From: Enoplolaimus lenunculus
Taxonomy: Eukaryota; Nematoda; Enoplea; Enoplida; Thoracostomopsidae
Reading direction: 5' to 3'
DNA: 64,000 bases
NCBI GenBank assembly: GCA_030248215.1
Contig: JASANG010003942.1
Coordinates: 62,001 to 126,000 of the forward strand
Numbering within the stretch: position 1 is the first letter of the stretch; each line of letters starts with the position of its first letter. Made by a program: the position numbers and the translations under genes. The notes under the pieces were generated by a model, which ran no database searches, had not been told where the DNA came from, and saw only the letters and a program-made list of their open reading frames with translations. Below are positions 48,301-57,706 of the stretch, piece after piece.

Positions 48301-51300
48301 TGCATTTTTGCTTAGGCTTAGGTTTACGCGTAGGCTTAGAAATACGCTTTTGCAACGCTTAGGCTTAAGCTTAGGAATACGCTTAATCTACTGTTACGCC
48401 CGTTACAGCAACACTGGCCGATTTCCCCGTGGCCAATTTTGTCTCCTGAAAAATTGACAAAATATTTCTGTGTGAAAAGTAGCTTATGTACGCCTGATTT
48501 TCCAGCGGTGTTTACTAATTTTATTAATGGCGTAAAGATTGATAAATCTATATTTCCACTGAGTTTAAAATGTTTAAAACAGAAACAAAGCAATTATACT
48601 ACTACTCAACCTGGTATTAAATTTTGTAACACATTTAATTTGCAAACGCTTTAAATTTAGTTGGAACGGTGCCCAAAATACGTTTGTGGAACGTTCTAAC
48701 TTTAATATACAGATATATTTAAAGATAACCACCTATTGGTTAAGGTGTGTATTACTAATTTCATTTCCACATGCTTCGTTAAAGACGTGTCAGGAATTTA
48801 CGAAAATTCGTCACCCAACAACTTGTCGCCCAACAGTGTCCTATAAAGCTTACGAACTAATCTAAGAATAATCCTAATCGTAATCCCAAACCTAAGCCTA
48901 AGCGTAAACATAGTAAAAGGCAACGAATTGTTGAGTCGATGAAATTTCGAAGTACAGCGAATCGGTTGACGAGTTGTCCGGTGACGAATTGTCGTAATAC
49001 AACGTATCAAAACTCAGAACGACCTCTTTATTCTGAGTAAAGCCGTTGCCCGTTTTAAACTCAACTGCAGCGTAGAAAACTCAAATTTAAATATTTTACT
49101 AAAAATTTGAACGAAACTTTTTCATGTGAACCTTACAAATCAGAATTGTCAGACAAGTTTGAGCGTTTTGAACATTTTAACTATAAATGTGCATGCGTAC
49201 TAAATTAACAGTAGATCGCTGTGGCGTCACTACCTTTGCCAGGGCTAAAATCTACATATAGTATTTTGTAGGAACCCCCGCTACTGCTACTAAAACAACA
49301 ACAAATGTCACGAACCTTCTTAAGAGGTATAGTGTACATTTTATTTTACTCTCTACAAGTTGTATTTATATTTTTACAAGGATCAAGCTGGTTTGTTTTG
49401 AAAAATATATAAAAATGAATTCTTTGCGTTCAAAACCGTTGTTATGCAATAGTTGTACAAGAATTGGGACATTTTGTATTTTGAAACTGTCCTGTGAATA
49501 GATGCCTTAAGTTCTAATTTTTAATTTTACTTGAATGCTATTAAAGGTTCATTAATATTCATTTTCAACAGTGTCCATGTGAACACTACTGACCAGGCTA
49601 AGAAGCATAAGACAAAACCTAAGCCTAAATCTATTGTAGTGACCCGAATAAGAGGGGGACAATAACAGGGGGTCCCCATTTTGTGTCCCAATCAATAGGA
49701 GTCCAAATCTCTAATAAAAGTCCGTTAGCGTATAGAATCCATAAACCCTAATTAGAGTTCACAAGTTTCAATTTTCCCTAATTGTAGCGCATAAATGACT
49801 GCAGGACCACATAAAGTTGATTTCGAAACTTTAAAGCGTACTTAAGTGTTGAAAGCATTATTCCAAAGTATACCTTGCATTATCGCTCAAGCTTTTGATA
49901 CAAGGCAAACGTTTAATTCAACGGATACTTGCAGTGCAATATCGTATATATCAATAACGAGAGGCGGTGGAGGGCTGGTTAAAAATAAATATCAGTCCGT
50001 AACCGAATAACAGGGGGCACCCTTTGGAGACGCTAAATAAATATCAGCCCATCTTATTCGGGTCACTACAGTAAGCCGAAACATAAACCTAAACTCAAGC
50101 TTAAGCTTCCCAGTCTCTAAGGCCCCAAGTGCAATCTCCCAAGTCCCCTATAAATGACATGGGTACTCACACCAGAAACCGGGACAGCCCTAAAAGTAAC
50201 ATGGGTTTAGAATATCAAAAATTATTTTAACCTCTACGATACAGAAAGTGCTACTCTAAGAACTGTCAAAAGGATATGAAGGCGATTTGATCTTGCACTT
50301 GATGCGTATATTGTCAAAAGCATATGAGACGTAATAGCCTACTTTAAATTCGGATTGATTTTGAAACATTTTTATTTTTAGATTGATCGAAGACGAAGAA
50401 CTAAACGTTGGTACAACACGCTCTGTTAGAAGTAAAAGGTATGCAAATAATCACATATGGTCAATATTACCAAGAGCAGATGGCCACTCTAAAACAACAG
50501 TGTGCAACTACCGAAATTGGTGTGGTACAAAATGTACTACCGGGCGTTGCATTTTTGGCCGACCCCTCTGCCTTATTTAGAGGGAGATAGTTGATGTTTA
50601 CAACGTAGAATGCGCATTTGTTTTAAAATTATAAACCGAGTTTTAGTTTACAACTGCAACATTTGAACGTGTAAAATTGGAACAATTGTCAAACTTGACC
50701 CTCCCATGAATAAGGGGGAGGTAGGCAAAAAACGCAATGCGTGATGGGTAGATTGTTTTGTACACAAAATGTACCCAGTTACACACTTTTGTTATAAAGA
50801 GTGATCATCCATTCTTGATCTTACTAAACTCGACGTATGGTATTTTATAAAAAATTAATAAATTTCTTCGAAATTTTAACGACTCCCGTAGGAATAGGAC
50901 GCAAAACGTTTGCAATCAATTGGTCGACCATCAGAACTTTGGGATCGAGCCAAAACGGGCTTGGATTATGTTGAATATTCACTGCGCATATGCGTAATAA
51001 TTGTTAAACATGGCCCGTTGTGTATTATTTTGCGTATGCAGTATGCGTTTAGTTGCTCATAGTATACGATGTGTGGCGAAATATCGTTAAAAAGCCTCGG
51101 TGGAATATCGCTCTTTGTAGCAGCAGCTGTATTTCAAAAACTGATTTGAAAAGCGCCGCTCAGGCTCAGCTTAAAGGGATTTTACACACTATGGTTTGTT
51201 ATTTAGCTAAAACAAAATTAGTATTTTTAGGGGTTTGGCTATACACTGCTATACGCCAGGGTGTAACCGGATATCCGTTTCTGATAAATATCGATGTCTG

Positions 51301-54300
51301 TTTCCGTTTCTGTTGTAGAAGTAACGGAAATTGTGTTATTTTTATGTTCAAAATTGATTATAAATCACGTATGTATCTCGCAATTATTCGTTGCAGATAT
51401 GCTACAATTGTTTGAAACGAAATATAAAAATTATGAAATTAATCAAAAATCTTAAAAAAATTAACGCATCAGCCACTTTTTCTTTTGAATTTTTAATAAT
51501 TGGTGAATATATGCACGCCTCAGTTGTGTTAGCAGAAAAATAAAACATTTCTGAAACGTTTATATTTCAATATCTGTTTTCCGTTTTTGTTTCCGTTATT
51601 TTGATCACAATCCGTTTCCGTTATTTTTACTATCTGTTTACACCATGCTAGAAGCATATATACCAACATTGCGGCGTGTATTTTATCCGTACCATATTCA
51701 AGGACTCCCCTAAACCATGCTCCTAACAGATATAAAAGCTGTTTTTGTGTTAAGATTTAGCAGTAAGATTGGTTCGTATTTTTACGCATTTCGCTTGCGA
51801 GCTAATTTACTGCTATATACCGCACGGTTCCCAACTAGAAATCTTGGATTCGCCACTGTTTACAATACATGGTGGTCAATTCTGACCTGGGGGTGGGTCG
51901 ATCACCGGAAACGTAACTTTGACGACGCGAGCTGAAATATTATTTTACATGGTATCACTAAAATTTGTCGCCCGTCATCTTGTAGACTAAGATCTCGTCG
52001 ACTCGACAATTTGTCGCCCACAATTGTGATTAAGTTTAGGCTACGTTTAAGCGTAGTGTCTGTATTATATGCGTAGGCAGAGTAGACTTAGGCTTATTAT
52101 TAGACTTAGGCTTATTATTAGACTTAGGCTTATTATTAGACTTAGGCTTATTATTAGACTTAGGCTTATTATTAGACTTAGGCTTATTATTAGACTTAGG
52201 CTTATTATTAGACTTAGGCTTATTATTAGACTTAGGCTTATTATTAGACTTAGGCTTAACTTATTATTATTAGACTTAGGCTTATTATTAGACTTAGGCT
52301 TATGGCTTATTATTAGACTTAGGCTTATTATTAGACTTATTATTTTAGAAAAAAAAATTACTTAGAAACTATATATTAACTTAGCTTATTATTATGACTT
52401 TTTTTACTTTTTTTTTAGGCTTATTATTAGACATAGGCTTATTATTAGACTTAGGCTTATTATTAGACTTAGGCTTATTATTAGACTTAGGCTTATTATT
52501 AGACTTAGGCTTATTATTAGACTTACGCTTATTATTAGACTTAGGCTTATTATTAGGCTTAGGCTTATTATTAGACTTAGGCTTATTATTAGACTTAGGC
52601 TTATTATTAGACTTAGGCTTATTATTAGAGCCTTCCTCCATTAGACTTAGGCTTATTATTATACTTAGGCTTATTATTAGACTTAGGCTTATTATTAGAC
52701 TTAGGCTTATTATTAGACTTAGGCTTATTATTAGACTTAGGCTTATTATTAGACTTAGGCTTATTATTTAGACTTAGGCTTATTATTAGACTTAGGCTTA
52801 TTATTAGACTTAGGCTTATTATTAGACATAGGCTTATTATTAGACTTAGGCTTATTATTAGACTTAGGCTTATTATTAGGCTTAGGCTTATTATTAGACT
52901 TAGGCTTATTATTAGACTTAGGCTTATTATTAGACTTAGGCTTATTATTAGACTTAGGCTTATTATTAGACTTAGGCTTATTATTAGACTTAGGCTTATT
53001 ATTAGACTTAGGCTTATTATTAGACTTAGGCTTTATTATTAGACTTAGGCTTATTATTAGACTTAGGCTTATTATTAGACTTAGGCTTATTATTAGACTT
53101 AGGCTTATTATATTAGAACAATTGCCGAGCGACATAATGTCAGGCGACGAATTGTCACAGATTGCTTTTATAGACATGCAACGCGGCTGTCACGGTTGTC
53201 GGAGTGCCAATCTCAAAGTAATGATAGCAAATATTGTTTGGAAACATACAACGAAATTGGATGTCGTATATGCAGATGTTTCGACAAAAACGACCATTAC
53301 TGCAATGACGGCTTGCTTTCAGAATTGTTGTACGAACAACAGTGTCATTCAGACTGTACCTACGAGCAGAATAGCGGCGGATGTCCAACAAAATGCCGCT
53401 GTGTACCAAATGAGCGTAAAGGTAATCGAAGAAACAACTCGAGATTATAAGCTTTTACTGTGACGCTAAGCCTAAGCCTAAGCCTAAGCCTCAGCCTAAG
53501 CCTAAACCTAAGCCTAAGCCTAAGCCTAAGCCTAAGCCTAAGCCTAAGCCTAAGCCTAGATGACACAGGAATTAGCTAATAAAAAAGATGCGACACAAGA
53601 AAAAACAGTTGAAAATTTTAAACAGTGCTTAAAATGATTGCTACTCGGGGTTTTATAGCCAATCTGGCCCGTGAAAACCGTTTAGGGCGGACCGATTTTC
53701 AGCTGGACTGGAATAGAGTAATGCACCGTTCATAAGGATTCGGTCGGGCAAGAAAATGTGTCGTGGCCCAGGGTTAGCGTTGGCCCTACCTCAACATGTG
53801 TGTCACAACAAGTGTTGAGATAGGGTCAACGCAAAATTTCAGATAGATACGTATACATACCACACACATACGAATGTTTTTCTTAGGAATAGACTTAGGC
53901 TTAGGCTTAGGAATATGCTTATATTACTGTTATGATCCTGTTCTATGCGTTGGTCGCCGATTTAATCGTTTCAGAACCTTGGAATGCGCGGATAATATCC
54001 GAGTGCAGAATTTTAAACAGTGTTGAACATTTTGAAGTAGCATGAAGTTTATCGACATTGTTGACTTTATTTAGGGAGTCGAATTATACGCAGGAATAAT
54101 TTAAAAACACTGTTTTGTATTTCAGATTTGCCATTAACGTTTCTATTACCGTTATCGACCGATGAAGCGAGCGGTATAAAATATGCTTGTATAGAATACA
54201 GTGTGGCGCCTGGTGATAGCATACCGTTGCTAACCGCGAAAGGTAAATTTTCTTGTTTAAATCGTTTGCCTGATGTTAACAATCAGAGCCTGCTCAATCA

Positions 54301-57185
54301 GCCTAAGCATAAGCCAGAGCCTAAACCTAAGTTTAACCGAAGCGTAACTGGGTAGAATTTATGCAATCAAACAGTTGGCTCACCAGGTATGGTTCAAAGG
54401 GTTAATTAACGATCAGCCGACCGTTTCGGATGGCGCCAAACCTGTTATTTGCCAATAACCCGTATTATACCAGAGGGTGAGGGTTGATAATAAAAATTTT
54501 AGCATTATGCGATTGAGCTGTGCAAGCTGCCTTGAATGATATATAATTTGTATGACACAAAACCAAATTTAAGTCTCGCGGCGGAGGGTCCTCGTTAATG
54601 TAAAAATCGAATTTTTCAAAAATTTAAACCTTGGTGTGAAATAGGTTGTAAAACCGGAGTTGGAATAATACCGGAACCGGAAGTCAACAACATTCGCCGA
54701 GGCCGCAGGTCACTGAAGCGAAAGACGGTGGTTAAAATAATGTTAATTTTTAAAGTGTTGTCAAAAAATTTGGTTTAGGGTTTATTTTTTTAAGAAATCT
54801 CGTCAAACAACTCGTTAAACTTGCACCAAATGTTAAAACCAACAGCACTGCACCGGAAGTCACCCGGATGCAGATCTCCACTTGTACCCTGGTGTGAAAT
54901 GATTGGGAAGCTCATGAGAAGTTATTCGATGCTAACGTTTTGTATTTATGTGTTGGCACCTTTGGTATTATCAGCTCAAACACTCGATGCTCTCATTAAA
55001 TCTAATTTTTACTTGCAAAAATTATTTGAAACAATGCAGCTTAGCAATTCAACATTTTAATGCACAGTATTTTAATATAGGAACTTCAATTTGCGGTGAA
55101 ATATCCGAACAACAAACTGATTTATACAGCATTCCATTTGTTAGTCGCTTAAATATTGTCAACAATAAGCCTTTATTGCGTCTAGCAAAGTAAGTGGCTC
55201 TTACACTGTAAAAAAATGGTGAGTCAAATTGACTTTCTCCGAATTAGGCGTTTCCGGATTACACAAATTGAATCAAATTGAGTCGAATTTGACTCTAGCG
55301 GAGTCGAATTTGACTCACTTTGTGTAGTCTCGTAGAGCCTATTTCGGAGCGAGTCAATTTGACTTTGACTCTAGCGGAGTCAAATTTGATTCACTTTGTG
55401 TAGTCTCGTAGAGCCTATTTCGGAGAGAGTCAATTTGACTCACCATTTTTTGCAGTGTACGCATCAATTTTGTTAAATGCTATGCATTGTGTATTAGTAT
55501 TTAATCAGTTGCGAATCCAGGATTTACCAATTGCGCCGAAGACACCAAAGTTTCAAATTTGAGTTGTAATTTCGCCGTAGTTTTGTACTTAATTCGGCAA
55601 GAAAACACATTTTGAGCTTGAGATAAGCCATTTGCGTCGCCAATTTTCAGCACAATAGGGCGCCTGTAGGCATACACTTTCCATCCACCCCGATCCCGCA
55701 TGAGATCCGCAAGTTTTATTGATGGCGTACTTATGCACAGTTTGAATATATTGGCTCATAGTACATTCTGTGCAGGAACGGGTTAATGCTTCGGATTAGA
55801 ATAATTTTTAAACGATACTGGCTGGGTTTCTGAAACCGTACTTAAGTGTGACCTAGTAGTTAAGTACGTGCTAATCAATTACTTAACCATTTTGTCGTTG
55901 TTAAAAGCTTACTTAAGTTTAGCAAATAAAGGTCCTGACAAAATTTGACATATTGCAGATTAGCAGCTCAGGCATACTAATCTTGGTATAACTAAAATTG
56001 TAGACTCGTGATGCCTCTTTAATATAAAGCAGAACTATTGCTATTTTGTAATGACAGTGGCTCACGTTTGGCATTTTCAGTTTTGTTTGAAAAGTTAAGT
56101 ATTTACTTAAGTAGTCGTCTTAAGTATTTTGTGTACGTAGTTCCGTAGAACCTATTTTTAAGTGTCAATTGACTCACCATTTTTTTCAGTGTAGTAGAAA
56201 TGCTTTGCAAAAAGTTCTGAGTATATTTTTGTTTTTGTTTAACTAACCTGTGGATAGTAGTCTGTGAAAAGTAAACATTGTATTTTTAGTAAAAATGTAA
56301 CTTATCAGTTGTTCAAGAAAATCAGCCTACGGCAACGCGTAAATCCTAAATGGTGGCCAAGAGAATGTTCATCTGAATACGCGTTCAAGTTGGGTTATTG
56401 GGAATTCGATATTCAGCGACGTTATTTAAACAGAATGTCACAAACGAATCAGTATAACGTCAAGTCGAAGTTTTCATGTGTTGCTGGTACGCTTTATTAT
56501 TTAAAGATAAAGATAAATGTTTAGTATAATACGTAAGCTATAACATGGAACGATAGTGTATTATCTCGAAAGTTTTAATAGACTAAAAGTTTAAAAAAAC
56601 ACTTATTCTTTGCACAACCGAAAAGCACAAACATAAATCTTTAGCCTAAGCCTAAACCTGAAGCTAAACCTGAACTTAATCCTGAGCTTAAGCTCAAGAT
56701 TCCCAGTCTCTAAAGTCTCCTGTCTGCTAGTGGCTAGGACCCTCCAAACTTGACATAGGCTGAAACAACCAACAGGTATTTATTGAAAAAATTTCAAACT
56801 CCAAGAAACGCCGTAAACAAAAACGACAAACTCAAACTTGGAATTCACTCAAGGGTGTATAAGATGTGCACATAACGGGTATTTATACCCTTAAAGTATT
56901 TAAATGATTTTAGGTTTAGGCTTAGACGTAGGCTTATTTTTACAAGTCATTATATTTTATGCAGATCACATGACTCACCTACTCAAGTTTGGCAGATTTG
57001 ATTACGTCGGTGATTCTTACGCGTTACATTTGTTGGATCCGCAACACTCAGGCTACCGACAAACATTTCCAATAAATGTTACTACATTTGATAGCAATCA
57101 TAAAATGAAGTGTATGCATATCACTAGCAAAATTATGGACACAATTTTTAGACCAGACACATTGGCAAATGTCTGTTACGGATGA
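30315..57185 (+). CDS. ITIH-like secreted protein with Ig and Cys-rich modules
   Basis: Extracellular protein related to inter-alpha-trypsin inhibitor heavy chains. 22 exons: 30315-30509, 31697-31920, 33260-33370, 34923-35061, 35535-35658, 36327-36505, 37128-37250, 38309-38471, 39042-39442, 40607-40739, 41631-41860, 44118-44298, 45190-45369, 46326-46443, 48031-48224, 49272-49326, 50382-50438, 53174-53421, 54126-54242, 55081-55189, 56290-56486, 56965-57185. All phases agree; 1232 residues. Order: signal peptide, VIT (about 80-220), VWA (about 345-550, MIDAS DKSGS at 351-355), conserved ITIH region ([26 protein letters not shown]), Ig (about 805-895), Thr-rich linker, Cys-rich module (947-1015), unrecognised C-terminus. 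No DPHF motif for chondroitin-sulfate linkage is present. Vertebrate ITIHs are about 900 residues with a different C-terminus. Intron 1 appears to use a GC donor. Confidence 0.88.
31253..31656. mobile_element. hAT-like MITE with CAGGGTGTAAA termini
   Basis: CAGGGTGTAAAACAGATAGC at left, ATCCGGTTACACCTTG at right. Others of the group: 32892-33206, 51258-51645, and partial at 43075-43165 and 45437-45495 (CCGTTTCCGTTATTTTGATC). Confidence 0.7.
32289..32728. mobile_element. MITE, CTGTAGTGACCCGAATAAGAGG family, near full
   Basis: Left CTGTAGTGACCCGAATAAGA, right TTATTCGGGTTACTACAG, each flanked by TA. In ITIH-like intron 2. About 440 bp, non-coding. Confidence 0.85.
33626..33833. mobile_element. 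MITE with AGTCCATGTAAAGATCAGG terminus, 8-bp duplication
   Basis: Flanked by GAAATTTG at 33618-33625 and 33834-33841 (perfect). Right end CTCACATTGGCC. Interior has TTAGGCTTTTAG and an internal direct repeat of GAATATGCTTGCTACTGTTA. Lies in the ITIH-like intron after exon 33260-33370. Confidence 0.85.
34212..34637. mobile_element. hAT-like MITE with CAGGGTGCA termini
   Basis: CAGGGTGCATCCGCAATTAT at left, AATTCCGGTTGCACCCTG at right, with internal CCGGAA-rich repeats. Similar sequence at 17960-18100. ITIH-like intron. Confidence 0.7.
34750..34909. mobile_element. TTAGGC MITE inserted in the polypyrimidine tract before an ITIH-like exon
   Basis: Termini GGCCCGTGTTACTTTAAGGG and the complement of CCCCTAAAAGTAACATTGGCC; flanking TACCTTTT at 34742-34749 and 34910-34917 is a perfect 8-bp target duplication. 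The right copy is the pyrimidine tract of the acceptor of exon 34923 (AG 34921-34922). The interior holds TTAGGC units. Relatives: 23097-23240, 36638-36815, 37456-37644, 43423-43622, 48236-48422, 50083-50212. Confidence 0.9.
35298..35514. mobile_element. palindromic MITE, CACTGCAAAAAATGGTGAGT family
   Basis: Left CACTGCAACAAATGGTGAGT, right ACTCACCATTTTTTGCACTG, with extended complementarity (GGCTTTTCCGGA/TCCGGAAAAGCC). Copies at 38868-39007 and 55209-55457 are flanked by TA, as for Tc1/mariner-type insertions; partial copies at about 23590-23688 and 56142-56193. Confidence 0.85.
36543..36912 (-). mobile_element. TTAA MITE interrupted by a nested TTAGGC MITE (36638-36815)
   Basis: Left end TTAACCCTTTCTCATGTGAA. 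The element stops at GTGATTAC (36630-36637) and resumes after a second GTGATTAC (36816-36823). Between them is a 178-bp MITE starting GGCCAATGTTA and ending ACATGGACC. The 8-bp duplication shows which insertion came later. The right end of the host element is degraded. Confidence 0.8.
37456..37644. mobile_element. TTAGGC MITE, GGCCAATGTTACTTTTAGGG family
   Basis: Begins GAGCCAATGTTACTTTTAGAGG and ends with TACGCCCCTAAAACTAATAA then TTAAGCC. Interior contains TTAGGC-type units and AGGAATACGCTTGATC, as in the 34750 copy. Lies in the intron after the first VWA exon. Confidence 0.75.
38595..38804. mobile_element. TTAGGC MITE in the VWA intron
   Basis: Right end CCTGATCTTTTACATGGGCC matches the AAAGATCAGG-type terminus; the left end is degraded (TGCGGAACAAGTCGAAACAG). 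Interior CCTAAGCTTAAGCCTAAG and its inverted counterpart. Confidence 0.65.
38868..39007. mobile_element. palindromic MITE before the main VWA exon
   Basis: CACTGCAAAAAATGGTTAGT to CTCACCATTTTTTGCACTG with TA on both sides. Ends 34 bp before the acceptor of exon 39042. Confidence 0.8.
40195..40552. mobile_element. diverged relative of the 26104 element in ITIH-like intron
   Basis: Shares AATTGCACGTGCACTTG, TGCAGAAACTTGC and GAATAGGCTTTAA at the right, and GAATTAATTCA-type sequence inside. Left end degraded. Confidence 0.55.
43423..43622. mobile_element. TTAGGC MITE in ITIH-like intron
   Basis: Left GCAAATGTTACTTTAAGGAA, right GACAGCCCTAAAATAACATGG; the interior has CCTAAGCCTAAGCG and CCTAAACCTAAGCC. 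Same family as 34750, more diverged. Confidence 0.65.
43846..44050 (+). repeat. two-copy tandem duplication, about 104 bp
   Basis: AAGGGCGCAGCAGCTTCAGG through CCCCGAAAGGCGG occurs twice in direct tandem, nearly identical. It ends about 70 bp before exon 44118 of the ITIH-like gene. Confidence 0.9.
45595..45800. repeat. pyrimidine-rich low-complexity tract
   Basis: CTTCCCTT-type sequence with runs of T and C up to 17 bases. It may be genuine low complexity or poorly resolved assembly. Intron of the ITIH-like gene. The 142-residue minus-strand open frame here is an artefact. Confidence 0.8.
46562..47166. mobile_element. two MITE copies of the CACTGTAAATTYCAATGAGT family
   Basis: 46562-46795 and 46916-47166 each start CTGTAAATTCC/TTGTAAATTCC and end in AATTTATAGTG/AATTTACAGTG, with many GAGTTGATT and AACTCA palindromic units between. 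In the intron inside the Ig domain. Confidence 0.75.
47820..48016. mobile_element. MITE, CACTGTAAATTYCAATGAGT family, abutting the Ig exon acceptor
   Basis: Ends CACTGTAAATTTCAATGAGT and ACTCATTGGAATTTACAGTG are complementary with one mismatch. The element ends 14 bp before exon 48031, leaving TGCGTTGTTTTTAG as the acceptor. Related: 46562-46795, 46916-47166, 34000-34105. Confidence 0.85.
48236..48422. mobile_element. TTAGGC MITE just after the Ig exon donor
   Basis: Begins about 12 bp after the 5' splice site of exon 48031-48224 and ends TACGCCCGTTACAGCAACACTGGCC. The interior has GCTTAGGCTTAGG and AGGAATACGCTTAATC. Family of 34750; the left end is diverged. Confidence 0.6.
48805..48997. 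mobile_element. CGACAATTTGTCGCCC-type MITE, copy 2
   Basis: Left AATTCGTCACCCAACAACTT, right GGTGACGAATTGTCG. Interior includes AACCTAAGCCTAAGCG. In the ITIH-like intron after the Ig domain. Confidence 0.7.
49635..50071. mobile_element. MITE, CTGTAGTGACCCGAATAAGAGG family, in ITIH-like intron
   Basis: Left ATTGTAGTGACCCGAATAAG, right CTTATTCGGGTCACTACAGT. Same interior order as 32289-32728. A truncated relative lies at 35690-35780. Confidence 0.8.
51258..51645. mobile_element. hAT-like MITE in ITIH-like intron
   Basis: CAGGGTGTAACCGGATATCC at left, CTATCTGTTTACACCATG at right; the interior has TTTCCGTTATTTTGATCAC. Non-coding. Confidence 0.7.
51960..53156. mobile_element. MITE expanded by an internal TTAGGC-type minisatellite
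   Basis: Left end AATTTGTCGCCCGTCATCTT, right end AAGTTGT-like GTCAGGCGACGAATTGT, matching the short relatives at 1737 and 48805 (about 180-190 bp). The extra kilobase is an 18-bp tandem array. The right end lies 17 bp before exon 53174 of the ITIH-like gene. Confidence 0.75.
52080..53115 (+). repeat. 18-bp minisatellite TTAGGCTTATTATTAGAC
   Basis: Roughly 50-55 units of TTAGGCTTATTATTAGAC, very homogeneous, broken by an A/T-rich spacer near 52345-52425 and a short CCTTCCTCC insertion near 52630. Long open frames on both strands here are repeat artefacts. Confidence 0.95.
53174..53421 (+). other. ITIH-like gene: Cys-rich, antistasin-like module exon
   Basis: One exon encodes about 13 Cys in 83 residues, from [12 protein letters not shown] to [18 protein letters not shown] has the GCxxCxC pattern of antistasin-type serine protease inhibitors, and GCPTKCRC is a related second copy. 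The exon joins the preceding one in phase 2 and the following one in phase 1. Family assignment is by motif only. The acceptor AG at 53172-53173 lies 17 bp after the end of a MITE. Confidence 0.55.
53465..53560 (-). repeat. interstitial (TTAGGC)n tract
   Basis: About 16 tandem CCTAAG hexamers (TTAGGC on the minus strand), with only two variant units. It lies about 43 bp after the donor of the Cys-rich exon. The motif equals the nematode-type telomere unit. Confidence 0.95.
55209..55457. mobile_element. palindromic MITE with internal duplication
   Basis: CACTGTAAAAAAATGGTGAG to CACCATTTTTTGCAGTG, TA on both sides. The segment TAGTCTCGTAGAGCCTATTT is present twice, so the right arm is partly duplicated. 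Confidence 0.8.
55815..56125. repeat. TTGGCTGGGTTTCTGAAACC repeat, empty-site copy
   Basis: Starts CTGGCTGGGTTTCTGAAACC and runs to the ACTTAAGTAGTCGTCTTAAG region. The paralogue at about 29440-30075 ends in TTTCAGAAACCCAGCCAA and contains the TTAA MITE. CTTAAGT motifs are inverted across the element. Confidence 0.75.
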
Positions 57186-57298
57186 ATATAAATAATAATA
57201 ACAATAATACTAATAATAAGAATAATAATTAATAATAATAATAATAATAATTAATAATGATAATAATAATAATAATAATAATAATAACAGTAATAATG
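57186..57298 (+). repeat. (AAT)n microsatellite directly after the ITIH-like stop codon
   Basis: AATAATAAT units with small variations begin within a few bases of TGA at 57183-57185, so they form the start of the 3' untranslated region. AATAAA-like signals are obscured. Confidence 0.95.
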
Positions 57299-57706
57299 CG
57301 GGGTGTGGCTTGGCGGAATTGACCGACCGCGGGGGTAGGCCGCTCTATATGGGGCAAAAATAGAGCAAAATTCATAAAATCAATTTTTTTTGGTTTTGAC
57401 ATTTTAGTTCAAAATAATCTGACATTTTGTCGGCAGTACGTAAAATTGTTGTCGTTGATCGAATTTGTTAGGTCCTCCGTCAGCAGCTGAATTCAGTTTA
57501 CAATTTCACTGAATAAAACTAAAAGTCGCGGGAACATAGATTAATTGCGTAAAACTGTGAACATTTACACAAAATCGCTGAAATGTTGTGAATTTTTTGT
57601 TCTCAAAATTTGTTGAAAATCTACCTTGGGCGCGGTGGGTTTTGGCGGTCGTAGTCTGCCCCACTTCCATCTCTGTTGTATAACAGCAACAATGTATTGA
57701 AGATGC

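Larger units (their letters stand above)
54126..57185 (+). other. ITIH-like gene: unrecognised C-terminal region
   Basis: Four exons (54126-54242, 55081-55189, 56290-56486, 56965-57185) encode about 214 residues ending in LANVCYG and TGA at 57183-57185. It is not an ITIH_C domain that I recognise. Features seen: six Cys ([35 protein letters not shown]), a WWPRE motif and an aromatic-rich [15 protein letters not shown]. The Cys number suggests a disulfide-bonded extracellular fold. Confidence 0.75.

Noticed and set aside
52069-53177. Long open frames on both strands of about 90-137 residues
   Set aside because: They are the 18-bp minisatellite read in phase (LRLIIR or NNKPKS repeats); 18 is divisible by three, so no stops arise.
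11880-53560. Reading the TTAGGC sequence as proof of a nematode or of a chromosome end
   Set aside because: The motif is mostly inside MITEs and one minisatellite, units are degenerate, and an ITIH-type gene is not expected in nematodes as far as I know.
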